Source of the DNA: Thioclava electrotropha
GTDB taxonomy: Bacteria; Pseudomonadota; Alphaproteobacteria; Rhodobacterales; Rhodobacteraceae
Reading direction: 5' to 3'
NCBI RefSeq assembly: GCF_002085925.2
Contig: NZ_CP053562.1
Coordinates: 352,001 to 416,000, forward strand
Length of the DNA: 64,000 nt
The position numbers and the translations under genes are program-made. A model generated the notes under the pieces. The model saw only the letters and a program-made list of their open reading frames with translations. It searched no databases and was not told the DNA's origin. Positions within the stretch are counted from its first letter, which is position 1; each line of letters starts with the position of its first letter. Positions 17,940 to 27,195 of the stretch are shown here, one piece after another.

Positions 17940-18980
17940 ATGACGATGAGCGAACCTGATCCTACCCTGCGGCCCGACCGCCTGCCCGAAGACGCCGACC
18001 GCGCCCTGCGACCACAGGCGCTGGAGGAATTTACGGGCCAGGCCGAAGCCCGCGCCAATCTGCGCGTCTTCATCGAGAGCGCCAAGATGCGCAGCCAGGC
18101 GATGGATCACACGCTGTTCCACGGCCCGCCCGGTCTGGGCAAGACGACGCTGGCGCAGATCATGGCGCGAGAGCTGGGCGTGAATTTCAAGATGACCTCG
18201 GGACCGGTGCTGGCCAAGGCGGGCGATCTCGCCGCGATCCTGACCAATCTCGAAGCGCGCGACGTGCTTTTCATCGATGAAATCCACCGGATGAACCCGG
18301 CGGTGGAGGAAGTGCTCTACCCCGCGATGGAGGATTTCGAGCTCGATCTGGTGATCGGCGAGGGGCCTGCCGCGCGCACTGTGCGGATCGAGTTGCAGCC
18401 CTTCACGCTGGTCGGCGCGACCACGCGGCTCGGCCTGCTGACGACGCCGCTGCGCGACCGCTTCGGCATCCCGACGCGGCTGCAATTCTACACCGAGGAC
18501 GAGCTGGATCTGATCGTGACACGCGGGTCGCGGCTTTTGGGTATCCCGTCCGACCCCGCGGGCACCCGCGAGATCGCCAAGCGCGCGCGTGGCACCCCGC
18601 GCATCGCGGGACGTCTGCTGCGCCGCGTCGTCGATTTCGCGCTGGTCGAGGGAGACGGGCGGCTGACCCGCGAGATCGCTGACCGCGCGCTGACGCGGCT
18701 CGGCGTCGACAATCTCGGACTCGACGGGGCGGACCGGCGCTACATGATGCTGATGGCCGACCATTACGGCGGTGGCCCGGTGGGGGTGGAGACGCTCTCG
18801 GCCGCGCTCTCGGAAAGCCGCGACGCGATCGAGGAAGTCATCGAACCCTACCTGCTGCAACAGGGCCTGATCAGCCGCACCCCGCGCGGGCGGATGCTGG
18901 GCGCGCGGGCGTGGCGGCATCTCGGGCTGGAAGCGCCGAAACCCGCCACCCCGCAGACGGACCTCTTTGGCGATGGCTGA
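17940..18980 (+). CDS. ruvB: Holliday junction branch migration ATPase RuvB
   Basis: 346 residues; AAA+ hexameric motor of the RuvAB complex. Walker [10 protein letters not shown] begins at residue 62, Walker B is [10 protein letters not shown] near 109, sensor/arginine-finger region is [18 protein letters not shown], and the C-terminal winged helix ends with [17 protein letters not shown]. The start is either 17940 or the in-frame ATG at 17946; neither has a strong ribosome binding site. Separated from ruvA by repeat copy A rather than the usual overlap. Confidence 0.97.
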   Translation: MTMSEPDPTLRPDRLPEDADRALRPQALEEFTGQAEARANLRVFIESAKMRSQAMDHTLFHGPPGLGKTTLAQIMARELGVNFKMTSGPVLAKAGDLAAILTNLEARDVLFIDEIHRMNPAVEEVLYPAMEDFELDLVIGEGPAARTVRIELQPFTLVGATTRLGLLTTPLRDRFGIPTRLQFYTEDELDLIVTRGSRLLGIPSDPAGTREIAKRARGTPRIAGRLLRRVVDFALVEGDGRLTREIADRALTRLGVDNLGLDGADRRYMMLMADHYGGGPVGVETLSAALSESRDAIEEVIEPYLLQQGLISRTPRGRMLGARAWRHLGLEAPKPATPQTDLFGDG

Positions 18981-19380
18981 CCCCTTGGCACGTTTCGAGA
19001 TCACTGAGGCGGAGATCGACCGCGTCGTCGCGCGCTTCTACGAGCGCGTGCGCGAGCATTCGATGCTCGGTCCGGTCTTTGCGGTGCACGTCACCGACTG
19101 GCCCACCCATGAGGACAAGGTCGCGCGGTTCTGGAAGAACGCGATCCTGCGCAAGCCGGGCTATGACGGCTCGCCCATGCAGGTCCACCGCGCGGCAGGC
19201 AATGTGCGCCCGGGCATGTTTTCGACCTGGCTTGCGGAGTTCGACAAGGTGCTGAGCGCGGAACTGTCACCGGAACAGGCGGCGGGTTGGTCGGCACTGG
19301 CACATCGGATCGGGATGAGCCTGCGGCAAGGCGTGGTCGAACGCGAGACCTTCGCGGGCGGTATTCCGAAGCTGAAATGA
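18973..19380 (+). CDS. Truncated haemoglobin, group III-like
   Basis: 135 residues. Globin fold with Tyr23 (FYERV, B10), [30 protein letters not shown] with likely proximal His72, and FSTWLAEF with Trp86 (G8). These are hallmarks of group III (P) truncated haemoglobins, which bind O2 or NO. The ATG at 18973 lies inside the ruvB stop region (8-bp overlap), so it is translationally coupled to ruvB, an odd pairing. Role (NO detoxification or redox) is inferred. Confidence 0.88.
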   Translation: MADPLARFEITEAEIDRVVARFYERVREHSMLGPVFAVHVTDWPTHEDKVARFWKNAILRKPGYDGSPMQVHRAAGNVRPGMFSTWLAEFDKVLSAELSPEQAAGWSALAHRIGMSLRQGVVERETFAGGIPKLK

Positions 19381-19410
19381 CCCGCGCGCGTAGGCGCGCA
19401 AAACTAGAGG

Positions 19411-19537
19411 TGGAGGGGCGCTGCCCCCGCTCTGACGGCCCTTCGCTTGCGCTTCGGGCGTTCGGCGGGGCGTCCTTCCACTGGAAGGCCGCTAGACCCG
19501 CCTCACCCCCCGGGATATTTCTGCCAAGAGGAAGAGG
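19411..19537. repeat. Interspersed palindromic repeat, copy B (long form)
   Basis: About 127 bp between convergent genes: GGGGCGCTGCCCC palindrome, a GGCCCTTCGCTTGCGCTTCG block, TCCACTGGAAGGCCGCT, then CCCGGGATATTT and CCAAGAGGAAGAGG. Nearly the same sequence recurs at 25427-25543 (roughly 90% by eye). Confidence 0.85.
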
Positions 19538-19538
19538 A

Positions 19539-20537
19539 TCAGTCCTCTTTCTTCCCGAACACGCCCGTCAGCGACCGGCCGATCAGATTGGTCACGCGGG
19601 GCTTTTGCAGCTTGCGGAAGGGCATCGGGCGGCAGACTTCCAGCGCGGCGATGCCTACGCGGGCGGTCAGCGCGCCGTTGATCACGCCTTCGCCGAAGCG
19701 GCGCGAGAGTTTCGACACCAGATGGCCGCCGGTGACCGTCTCGATCAGATCGTCGCCCGCCGCCACCGCGCCGGTCGCGACGAGATGTGTCATTACCGTG
19801 CGCGCCAGCCGGATCGAGCCGAGCGTGCCCGAGCGCCCGCCATAGATTTCCGCGATGCGCCGGATCATCCGCAGGTTCGCGGTCAGCGCGGTGAAAACAT
19901 CGGCCAGCGCCAATGGCACGATAGCAGTGACGGTGGCGACGGTGCGCGCGGCAGCTTCGATCTCGAGCCGGGCGGCGGCGTCCAGCGGTCCCATCAGTTC
20001 GGTCTCTGCCAGTCCCATCAGCGTGTCGGTGTCGAGCACCTCGCCCGTTTGCTCGGCCAGCCGCTTGCGCGCCCAGTCCATCTCGGGCCGCGCGGCATAG
20101 AGGCCCGAGACATGGGCCGTCACCTTGCGCGCGCGGCTCAGATCATCTTCGCTCAGCGCCTCGGAGACTTCCTTATGGACCTTGTCGAGCCGCGCCAGCC
20201 GCGAGAAGGCCGCGATCTCGCGGCCCGTGATCAGCAGCGCGCCAAGCGCGAAGGCCGCGACCAGCGCGGTGCCGATCCAGCCGAGGATCGGATGGGTGGC
20301 GAACAGCCCGTCGATGAAGCGCCAGAGCGCGACAGAGATCAGGAAGCCCACCAGCGCCACGCTCGCGCGCCAGAAGAAGCGCACGATGGGCGAGGTGCGC
20401 CGTGCCCCCAGCCGGGTCGCGATCTGCATGGCGCGGCCCTCCAGCCGTTCCTCGGTCGCGCTCGGCATATCCTCGATCGGCGCGGCCTCGGCGGGCGAGG
20501 GAGCGTCCTCGATCTCGATCATCACCGGTTTTTTCAT
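19539..20537 (-). CDS. ycjF: YcjF/TIGR01620-family membrane protein
   Basis: 332 residues from the ATG at 20537, which overlaps the ycjX stop as ATGA. There is an acidic N-terminal tail, two adjacent transmembrane segments (about residues 55-75 and 85-105), then a helical DUF697-type domain (TLGSIRLARTVMTHLVATGAVAAGDDLIE). Partner of YcjX in a stress-linked gene pair in proteobacteria; biochemical role unknown. Confidence 0.88.
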   Translation of the reverse strand: MKKPVMIEIEDAPSPAEAAPIEDMPSATEERLEGRAMQIATRLGARRTSPIVRFFWRASVALVGFLISVALWRFIDGLFATHPILGWIGTALVAAFALGALLITGREIAAFSRLARLDKVHKEVSEALSEDDLSRARKVTAHVSGLYAARPEMDWARKRLAEQTGEVLDTDTLMGLAETELMGPLDAAARLEIEAAARTVATVTAIVPLALADVFTALTANLRMIRRIAEIYGGRSGTLGSIRLARTVMTHLVATGAVAAGDDLIETVTGGHLVSKLSRRFGEGVINGALTARVGIAALEVCRPMPFRKLQKPRVTNLIGRSLTGVFGKKED

Positions 20538-21952
20538 AGCTTGTCCCCGATCAGGAAATCGGCCGCGCGGTCGAGCCGGATATGCGGCGGGCCTTCGCCG
20601 GGTCGCAGGATTACCGGAGCCGGGGCGAAGTTCATGATCGAATAATCCTCGTCGAGCCACGTGGAGGCCCCTTGCGCCGCGGGCGAGAGAAGCTGCGCCG
20701 GGTCGGCGGGCAATTCGCCGGGATAGAGCGCGACCGACTTGCCACTCTCCAGCCGCCCGCGCACGGCCTGCAACTCCGCCCCGTCATGCGAGAGGGTTTC
20801 TTCCGTGGTGCTTCGCAGCGCCGCGATCGACAGGGCCAGTGTCTTCGCGCCCGCGAAATCGGCCCGATCCTTGGCCTCGCGCAGCAGTGCGCCGGTGATC
20901 GCGGTCAGGCGGGCGTGTTGGGTGTGGTGCAGGTGATCGGCCTTGGTCGCGGCGAAGAGGATTTTCTCGACCCGCTTGCCGCCGATCAGCGAGGTCAGCC
21001 AGCTTGCGCGGCCCGGGCGGAAAGCCGCCAGAATATCGGCCATCGCCTGTCGCAGATCGTCGAGCGCGGCGGGCCCGGAATGGATCGCGCCCAATACGTC
21101 GACCAGCACCACCTGACGGTCGATCTTGGCGAAATGATCGCGGAAGAAGGGGCGCACGACCTCGCGTTTATAGGCATCGTAGCGGCGCTCCATCTCGCGT
21201 CGCAGCGAGCCACGGGGGGCGTCACCCGCAGGCAGCGGCGCGAAGGTTAGCGCAGGCGATCCGGCCATCTCGCCGGGCAGCAGGAAGCGCCCCGGCGTGC
21301 AGTCGGAGAACCCCGCATCGCGCGCCTCGGTGAGGTATCGGGTGAAGCCCGCCGCCAGCGCCTTGGCTTGCGGCTCGGTGAATTCGGCCGTGCCATCCGC
21401 CGCCTCGGATTGCGCCAAATACTCCGCGCCTTGCGGACGGTTCGGCAGACGCGCCAGCGCCTCCGCCGACCACTCGGCATAGCTTTTGTCCATCAGCCCG
21501 AGATCGAGCAGCCATTCGCCGGGGTAATCCACGATATCGAGATGCACGACGCGCGGACCCCGCACCGCGCCCAGCATCCCGCGCGGCTGGATGCGGAAGG
21601 ACAGCCGCAGCTCCGAGACCGCGCGCGTGCCGTCCGGCCAATGCGGCGACGGGCCGGTCAGCGCGGCGAGGTGGCTCTCATAGTCGAAGCGCGGCACGGT
21701 GTCGTCGGGCTGCGGCTGCAGATAGGCGGCGGTGATATCCGACGCCGATCCCAGCGCCGGCATCCGCCCGCGATCCAGCAGGTTCGCGACCAGCGAGGTG
21801 ATGAACACGGTCTTGCCCGCGCGCGACAGACCCGTCACGCCGAGACGGATCACCGGTTCGAACAGCGCCTCCGAGACCGAATGGCCCATGCCCTCGATCC
21901 CGCGTGTGATCCCGTCCGCAATGTCGGAAATGCCCAAAGCCCGGCCCCTCAT
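20534..21952 (-). CDS. ycjX: YcjX-family P-loop NTPase
   Basis: 472 residues (DUF463). P-loop GLSRAGKT at 41-48 following GVT, with a HLDIVDYPGEWLLDL G3-like segment and ATKADHLH as a probable guanine-recognition motif. Cytosolic GTPase-like protein coupled to the YcjF membrane protein. First gene of the pair; no other gene is within 98 bp upstream. Confidence 0.92.
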   Translation of the reverse strand: MRGRALGISDIADGITRGIEGMGHSVSEALFEPVIRLGVTGLSRAGKTVFITSLVANLLDRGRMPALGSASDITAAYLQPQPDDTVPRFDYESHLAALTGPSPHWPDGTRAVSELRLSFRIQPRGMLGAVRGPRVVHLDIVDYPGEWLLDLGLMDKSYAEWSAEALARLPNRPQGAEYLAQSEAADGTAEFTEPQAKALAAGFTRYLTEARDAGFSDCTPGRFLLPGEMAGSPALTFAPLPAGDAPRGSLRREMERRYDAYKREVVRPFFRDHFAKIDRQVVLVDVLGAIHSGPAALDDLRQAMADILAAFRPGRASWLTSLIGGKRVEKILFAATKADHLHHTQHARLTAITGALLREAKDRADFAGAKTLALSIAALRSTTEETLSHDGAELQAVRGRLESGKSVALYPGELPADPAQLLSPAAQGASTWLDEDYSIMNFAPAPVILRPGEGPPHIRLDRAADFLIGDKL

Positions 21953-21996
21953 TCTCGTTCACGGACAAGATAAGCAGCGGAGAGTGTTAATGAAAG

Positions 21997-22023
21997 AGAG
22001 GGCGGACACGCGGCCCGCCCTCT
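21997..22023 (-). terminator. Intrinsic terminator downstream of gabD
   Basis: AGAGGGCGG (21997-22005) pairs with CCGCCCTCT (22015-22023). Read on the minus strand the hairpin is followed by CTTTCATT. It closes the dehydrogenase gene cluster. Confidence 0.7.
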
Positions 22024-22050
22024 GCATTGTTCTTCCGCCTCGGATCGGTC

Positions 22051-23529
22051 TCAGACCGCCAGGCAGATATATTTCATCTCGAGATAATCCTCGATCCCGT
22101 GATGCGACCCCTCGCGGCCCAGGCCGGACTGCTTCACGCCGCCGAACGGGGCGAGCTCGGTCGAGATCAGGCCAGTGTTGACGCCGACGATCCCGTATTC
22201 CAGACCTTCCTGAACGCGAGTGATGCGCCCCACGTCGCGGGCGTAGAAATAGCTCGCAAGGCCGAAAATCGTGTCATTGGCCTTGGCGATCGCCTCCTGC
22301 TCGGTCTCGAACTTGAAGAGCGGGGCGACGGGGCCGAAGGTCTCCTCATGCGAGACCTTGGCTTCCTGCGTGACCCCGGTCAGCACGGTCGGCTGGAAGA
22401 AGGTGCCGCCCATCTCGTGCCGCGCGCCGCCGGTGACGATTGAGCCGCCATGGTCGAGCACGTCCTGAATATGCTCCTGCACCTTCTTGACCGCGTCCTC
22501 GTTGATCAGCGGGCCGGCCTCGACGCCTTCCTTGAGGCCGTCGCCCACCTTGAGGGCGTTGACGGCCTTGGCCAGCTTCTCGGCGAAGGCATCATAGACC
22601 CCGGACTGAACGTAGATGCGGTTGGCGCAGACGCAGGTCTGACCGTTATTGCGGAATTTCGACGCCATCGCGCCTTCGACCGCGGCGTCGAGATCGGCGT
22701 CGTCGAACACGATGAAGGGTGCGTTGCCGCCCAACTCCATCGAGCATTTCATCACCTGATCCGCCGCTTGACGCAGCAGGATACGGCCTACCTCGGTCGA
22801 GCCGGTGAAGGTCAGCTTGCGCACGGTGTGGTTCTCGCAGAATTCCTTGCCGATATCGGAGGCTTTCGCGGAGGTGATGACCGAGAGGATGCCTTTGGGC
22901 AGGCCCGCGCGTTCGCCCAGCACCGCCATCGCCAGCGCCGAGAGCGGCGTCTCGGACGCCGGGCGGCAGACGAAACCGCAGCCCACCGCGAGCGCCGGGC
23001 CCGCCTTGCGCGCGATCATCGCGTTGGGGAAGTTCCACGGCGTGATCGAGGCCGCGACCCCGATCGGCTGCTTGATCACGGTGATCCGCTTGTCGCGCTG
23101 ATGGCCCGGGATCGTCTCGCCATAGACCCGCTTAGCCTCTTCGCCGAACCATTCGATGAAGCCGGCGCCATAGGCGATCTCGCCCTTCGCTTCGGCCAGC
23201 GGCTTGCCCATCTCGGCGGTCAGGATCGCGGCGAGATCGTCCTGGTTCTCCATCATCAGATCGTACCATTTGCGCATGATCTGCGCGCGTTCCTTGCCGG
23301 TGCGCGCGGCCCAGTCCTTCATCGCCTCCTCGGCGGCGGCGATGGCGCGGGCGGTCTCGGCACGGCCCAGATCGGGCACGGTGCAGATCACGTCGCCCCG
23401 CGCGGGGTTGGTGACGTCGAAGGTGGTGCCGTCATCGGCATCGACCCATTCGCCGGCGACGAGGGCCTTGGTCACCAGAAGCGAGGGATCCTTGAGGATG
23501 GATTTGAGGTCGGTCTTGTCGTCGAGCAT
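22051..23529 (-). CDS. gabD: NAD(P)-dependent succinate-semialdehyde dehydrogenase
   Basis: 492 residues of the aldehyde dehydrogenase superfamily, closest in motif set to succinate-semialdehyde dehydrogenases. PWNFPNAMIARK, FTGSTEVGR, general base Glu265 (MELGGN) and nucleophile Cys299 (NNGQTCVCANR) are present, and the C-terminus ends GLGREGSHHGIEDYLEMKY, typical of GabD. GGAGG lies 6 nt before the ATG. It would oxidise succinate semialdehyde to succinate. No GABA transaminase gene lies in the window. Confidence 0.92.
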   Translation of the reverse strand: MLDDKTDLKSILKDPSLLVTKALVAGEWVDADDGTTFDVTNPARGDVICTVPDLGRAETARAIAAAEEAMKDWAARTGKERAQIMRKWYDLMMENQDDLAAILTAEMGKPLAEAKGEIAYGAGFIEWFGEEAKRVYGETIPGHQRDKRITVIKQPIGVAASITPWNFPNAMIARKAGPALAVGCGFVCRPASETPLSALAMAVLGERAGLPKGILSVITSAKASDIGKEFCENHTVRKLTFTGSTEVGRILLRQAADQVMKCSMELGGNAPFIVFDDADLDAAVEGAMASKFRNNGQTCVCANRIYVQSGVYDAFAEKLAKAVNALKVGDGLKEGVEAGPLINEDAVKKVQEHIQDVLDHGGSIVTGGARHEMGGTFFQPTVLTGVTQEAKVSHEETFGPVAPLFKFETEQEAIAKANDTIFGLASYFYARDVGRITRVQEGLEYGIVGVNTGLISTELAPFGGVKQSGLGREGSHHGIEDYLEMKYICLAV

Positions 23530-23562
23530 GATGTCCTCCGAAGGGCTGGATGGGTCGTCCGG

Positions 23563-24573
23563 TCAATGCGCCGGGCTTTTTGATGTTCCGTAACGGCTGC
23601 GCCAGCGGGGCTGCAGATCGCCGGGGTATTCTTTGGCTTCATAGATGGCGCGAGCGATGGCCCGGGCAAGCACGCAAGACGCCGCATGGCCAAGCTGGAA
23701 CGGATCGCGGACCGGGTCGCGAAGGGGCTTCTCGCCTGTCGCGGCGGCGAAGATCAGATCGCCGTCGAGCGGTGTATGCGACGGCACGATGGCGCGCGCC
23801 ATGCCGTCATGGGCGGCCGTGGCCATACGCTGCGCCTGCGCTTGGGTGAGGGCGGCATCGGTTGCGACGATGGCGATGGTGGTGGCTTCGCCCTGGCGTT
23901 TCATCGGTTCGGGCATCGCGCTCGGGTCATGCTGGGGCGCAGGGCCGAAACCGCCGAACTCGCCGTCGATTTCCCAAGGTGCGGCCCAGAAATGCGGCCC
24001 GTCGCCGATCGTCACCGAGCCGAGCGCATTCACCGCCACCAGCGCACCCACCGTGAAGCCGCTCTCCAGCACGGCCGAGGCCGACCCGAGCCCGCCTTTG
24101 AAAGTCCCGGTCATCGCCCCGAAGCCCGCCCCGGCGCTGCCGATCTCGAACCGCTCCGTGGCCGCCTCGAGCGCCGCGCGCCCAAGCCCGGGATAGGGCG
24201 TCTCGGTCCAGCTCTTGTCGCCACCGTTGAGCAGATCAAACAGGATCGCGCCGGGCACGATCGGTACGCGCTGATCGCCCACCGCGAACCCGCGCCCTTG
24301 CGTGCGCAGCCCCGCCATCACCCCGTCGCAGGCGCCAAGCCCGAAGGCCGAACCGCCCGAGAGCACCAGCGCATCGACCTCCTGCACCAGCTTGTCGGGC
24401 GCCAGAAGATCGGTCTCCCGCGTGCCGGGCGCGCCGCCCATCACCTGTACCGCCGCCGTGAAGGGGCGCTCGCCCAGCAGCACGCTCACGCCCGAGCGCA
24501 GGCCCGCATCCTCGGCATTGCCCACGCGCAGCCCGGCGATATCGGTGATCAGATTGTTCGGCCCTGCCTTCAT
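23563..24573 (-). CDS. P1-family (DmpA-type) peptidase
   Basis: 336 residues of the self-processing Ntn-type P1/S58 family (L-aminopeptidase/D-esterase). Typical features are NNLITDIAGLRVGN at the start, LSGGSAFGL, and FKGGLGSAS, where cleavage before Ser164 would free the nucleophile. I start it at 24573 (MKAGPNN); the longer frame to 24621 reads through repeat copy C. The ribosome binding site AAGAGGAAG directly before this ATG is supplied by the end of that repeat. Substrate cannot be inferred. Confidence 0.9.
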   Translation of the reverse strand: MKAGPNNLITDIAGLRVGNAEDAGLRSGVSVLLGERPFTAAVQVMGGAPGTRETDLLAPDKLVQEVDALVLSGGSAFGLGACDGVMAGLRTQGRGFAVGDQRVPIVPGAILFDLLNGGDKSWTETPYPGLGRAALEAATERFEIGSAGAGFGAMTGTFKGGLGSASAVLESGFTVGALVAVNALGSVTIGDGPHFWAAPWEIDGEFGGFGPAPQHDPSAMPEPMKRQGEATTIAIVATDAALTQAQAQRMATAAHDGMARAIVPSHTPLDGDLIFAAATGEKPLRDPVRDPFQLGHAASCVLARAIARAIYEAKEYPGDLQPRWRSRYGTSKSPAH

Positions 24574-24620
24574 CTTCCTCTTGGTCCAAATATCCTGGGG
24601 GCTTGGGGGCAACGCCCCCA
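24574..24620. repeat. Interspersed palindromic repeat, copy C
   Basis: CTTCCTCTTGGTCCAAATATCCTGGGG (shown in two parts: the CTTCCTCTTGG end and the AAATATCC core) followed by GGGGGC-AAC-GCCCCC. It fills the gap between the SDR gene and the P1 peptidase and overlaps the peptidase's ribosome binding site. Confidence 0.8.
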
Positions 24621-24636
24621 ATTCAATGCCCTGCGT

Positions 24637-25377
24637 TCAGATACAGCGCCCGCCATCGACCTCCATCGCGACGCCGGTGATCATGCTCGCCTCGTCGGAG
24701 CACAGAAACAGCGCCGCATTCGCCATGTCCTCGGGCGTCGAGAACCGCCCCAGCGGGATGGTCGAGAGAAACTTCGCGCGGATTTCCGGTGTGTCCTCGC
24801 CCATGAAGCTCTTCAGAAGTGGGGTCTCTCCGGCGACCGGGTTGATCGCGTTGACGCGGACCCCGGAGGGCGCAAGCTCCACCGCCATCGCGCGGGTCGC
24901 GGTGATCATCCAGCCCTTCGAGGCATTGTACCAGCTCAGGTTCGGTCGCGGGCTGACGCCGGCGGTCGAGGCCACGTTCAGGATCGCGCCCGCGCCGCGC
25001 GCTTTCATTCCCGGCACGATATGGCGCGCCGTTAGGTAGACCGATTTCGCGTTCACGGTGAGGACGCGGTCGAACTCCTCCTCGGTCACCTCCTCCATCG
25101 GCTTCGGCAGATGAGTGGTCCCTGCATTGTTCACCAGAATGTCGATCTGCCCGAACGCCTCGCGCGCCGCCTGCGCCAGTGCGGCGACATCCGCATCGCG
25201 GCTGACATCCACGGTGCAGGCCACGCCGCCGATCTCGTCGGCGATGGCCTGCGCGGCCTCGGCGTTGAGATCTGCGACCAGAACCCGCGCGCCCTCGGCG
25301 GCGAAGCGGCGCGCGATCCCCGCGCCGAAGCCCGAGCCCGCGCCGGTGACGATCGCGCTTTTGCCTTCCAGTCTCAT
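24637..25377 (-). CDS. SDR-family NAD(P)-dependent oxidoreductase
   Basis: 246-residue classical short-chain dehydrogenase. Cofactor loop GAGSGFGAG, ADLNAE after beta-2 (acidic residue suggests NAD preference), VDVSRD, NNAG, and the catalytic Ser-Tyr-Lys in NVASTAG...YNASKG. The start at 25377 has GAGGAGGAG upstream. C-terminus GVAMEVDGGRCI is typical. Substrate unknown; it lies between the two aldehyde dehydrogenases, suggesting a shared catabolic alcohol/aldehyde route. Confidence 0.9.
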   Translation of the reverse strand: MRLEGKSAIVTGAGSGFGAGIARRFAAEGARVLVADLNAEAAQAIADEIGGVACTVDVSRDADVAALAQAAREAFGQIDILVNNAGTTHLPKPMEEVTEEEFDRVLTVNAKSVYLTARHIVPGMKARGAGAILNVASTAGVSPRPNLSWYNASKGWMITATRAMAVELAPSGVRVNAINPVAGETPLLKSFMGEDTPEIRAKFLSTIPLGRFSTPEDMANAALFLCSDEASMITGVAMEVDGGRCI

Positions 25378-25426
25378 CGGTGCTCCTCCTCGGGGCCTAC
25401 TGTTGTCGCAGGACACATCGGGTGCA

Positions 25427-25543
25427 AGGGGGCTCTGCCCCCGGTCTGCCGGCCCTTCGCTTGCGCTTCGGGCGTTCGCCGGGGCGTCCCTCCACTGGAA
25501 GGCCGCTGATCCCGCCTCACCCCCGGGATATTTCCGCCAAGCC
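25427..25543. repeat. Interspersed palindromic repeat, copy D (long form)
   Basis: GGGGGC-TCT-GCCCCC palindrome, then the GGCCCTTCGCTTGCGCTTCG block, TCCACTGGAAGGCCGCT, CCCGGGATATTT and CCGCCAAG. Close match of copy B at 19411-19537. Located between two minus-strand genes. Confidence 0.85.
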
Positions 25544-25550
25544 GAAACCC

Positions 25551-26996
25551 TCAGCCATGCCAGGCGGCGACGGTTTTCAGGGTGGAGAAGCCGTAGAGCG
25601 CCTCGAACCCTTTCTCGCGCCCGTGCCCGGATTTGCCGATGCCGCCGAAGGGAAGCTCCACGCCTCCGCCCGCGCCGTAATTGTTCAGGAAGACCTGCCC
25701 CGCACGGAGCCTCCGTGCGAGCCGCATCGTCCGCCCGCCATTCTCCGACCAGACCGAGGCGACGAGCCCGTAGTCCGTGCCGTTCGCGATGGCGACGGCC
25801 TCTTCTTCGTCCTCGAAGGGAATGACGATCTGCGCCGGGCCGAAGATTTCCTCCTGCGCGAGTCGATGCGCACCGTGGCCGCCGCCGATCAGGGTCGGCG
25901 CGACGTAATGACCGCCTGCGGGGACATCCTCGGCGATCCGGCCTTGCGCCGCGATAGTGAGGTCGGAGGCGAGCGCCAGATAGCCCTCGACGATCTGTTT
26001 CTGCCGCCGCGAGATCAGTGGGCCGAGGTCGTGATCGCCAAGCGCGGGCCCCGCCGTCAGGCCGCGATAGCGCGCGGCCATTTTCTCCAGCACCTCGTCA
26101 TAGCGCGAGCGCTGCACGAGGATGCGTGACGACGCCGAACAGGTTTGCCCGGCGTTCTGGATGCCTGCATTCACGAGGAAGGGCAGCGCGCGGTCGAGAT
26201 CGGCATCGGTGAAGACGAGCTGCGGGGATTTGCCGCCAAGCTCCAGCGTGACGGGCACGGCATTCGCCGCGGCGGCGGCCTGAATGTGCTGGCCGACCGC
26301 GACCGATCCGGTGAAGGAGATATGCTGGATGCCGGGATGGGCCGAGAGCGCGGCCCCGGCCTCCTCTCCCAGACCCGGCACGATATTGAGTGCCCCGGCT
26401 GGCATCCCCGCTTCTTGCGCGATCCGCCCGAAGGCCAGCGCGGTGAGCGAGGCTTCCTCGGCAGGTTTCACGACCGCCGCATTGCCCATTGCCAGCGCCG
26501 CTGCGACCGAACGCCCGATGATCTGCATCGGGTAGTTCCACGGCACGATATGCGCAGTCACGCCATGCGGCTCGCGTAGCGTGTAGGCGGTGTAGCCGTT
26601 GAGATAGGGGATCGTCTCGCCCATCACCTTGTCGGCGGCCCCGCCATAGAATTCCAGATAACGCGCCAGTGCCGCGACATCGGCGCGTGCCTGCGTCAAC
26701 GGTTTGCCGACATCGAGCGCCTCGATCACGGCGAGATCCTCGGCATGGGCCAGCACGAGCCCGGACATCTTCAGCAGGAGCCGCCCGCGCTCTGCCGCAC
26801 TTAGCTGCCCCCATTCGCCTGCAAGCGCCGCCTGCGCGGCCTCGACCGCCGCATCGATCTCCGGCTTGCCGCCCCGGGCGATCTGCGCCATCTCGCGACC
26901 ATCCGAGGGGCATTCCACGGGAAGGCAGACCTGCGTCTTGTGCCAGGCGCCTCCGATCAATATTTCCTCGGGATCGAACCAAAGCGGCAAACTCAT
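25551..26996 (-). CDS. Aldehyde dehydrogenase family protein
   Basis: 481 residues. PWNYPMQIIGRSVAAALAMGNAAVVKPAE, FTGSVAVGQ, catalytic Glu in LELGGKSP and nucleophile Cys in NAGQTCSASSR are all present. The start at 26996 (MSLPLW) has AGGAGG 8 nt upstream; the ORF can be extended to a GTG at 27005 that overlaps that site. By motif it is close to betaine/gamma-aminobutyraldehyde-type enzymes, but substrate is not determinable. It is the first gene of a minus-strand run with the SDR and P1 peptidase genes. Confidence 0.9.
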   Translation of the reverse strand: MSLPLWFDPEEILIGGAWHKTQVCLPVECPSDGREMAQIARGGKPEIDAAVEAAQAALAGEWGQLSAAERGRLLLKMSGLVLAHAEDLAVIEALDVGKPLTQARADVAALARYLEFYGGAADKVMGETIPYLNGYTAYTLREPHGVTAHIVPWNYPMQIIGRSVAAALAMGNAAVVKPAEEASLTALAFGRIAQEAGMPAGALNIVPGLGEEAGAALSAHPGIQHISFTGSVAVGQHIQAAAAANAVPVTLELGGKSPQLVFTDADLDRALPFLVNAGIQNAGQTCSASSRILVQRSRYDEVLEKMAARYRGLTAGPALGDHDLGPLISRRQKQIVEGYLALASDLTIAAQGRIAEDVPAGGHYVAPTLIGGGHGAHRLAQEEIFGPAQIVIPFEDEEEAVAIANGTDYGLVASVWSENGGRTMRLARRLRAGQVFLNNYGAGGGVELPFGGIGKSGHGREKGFEALYGFSTLKTVAAWHG

Positions 26997-27090
26997 GCGC
27001 GGCACCTCCTCTTGTCACGCGATTTCGCAGCACGCTCGGCGCGCGCGCGCGGAAAATCAAGAGGGCAGGAATCTGCCGGGGTGAGCCTGA

Positions 27091-27104
27091 TCACATTCAT
27101 GTGA
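27091..27104. promoter_or_regulatory. Inverted repeat in divergent promoter region
   Basis: TCACAT-TC-ATGTGA, a perfect 6-bp dyad, lies between the divergent aldehyde dehydrogenase and L,D-transpeptidase genes. Candidate operator; the regulator is unknown. Confidence 0.35.
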
Positions 27105-27195
27105 GTGTGAGTGGAGGGAACTTTCCCCTATCTAGCCCCTTGAATGACGGAACCGGGCCGAAGGCCCACCGGAAAAAGAGACAGGAAAATTGCAA

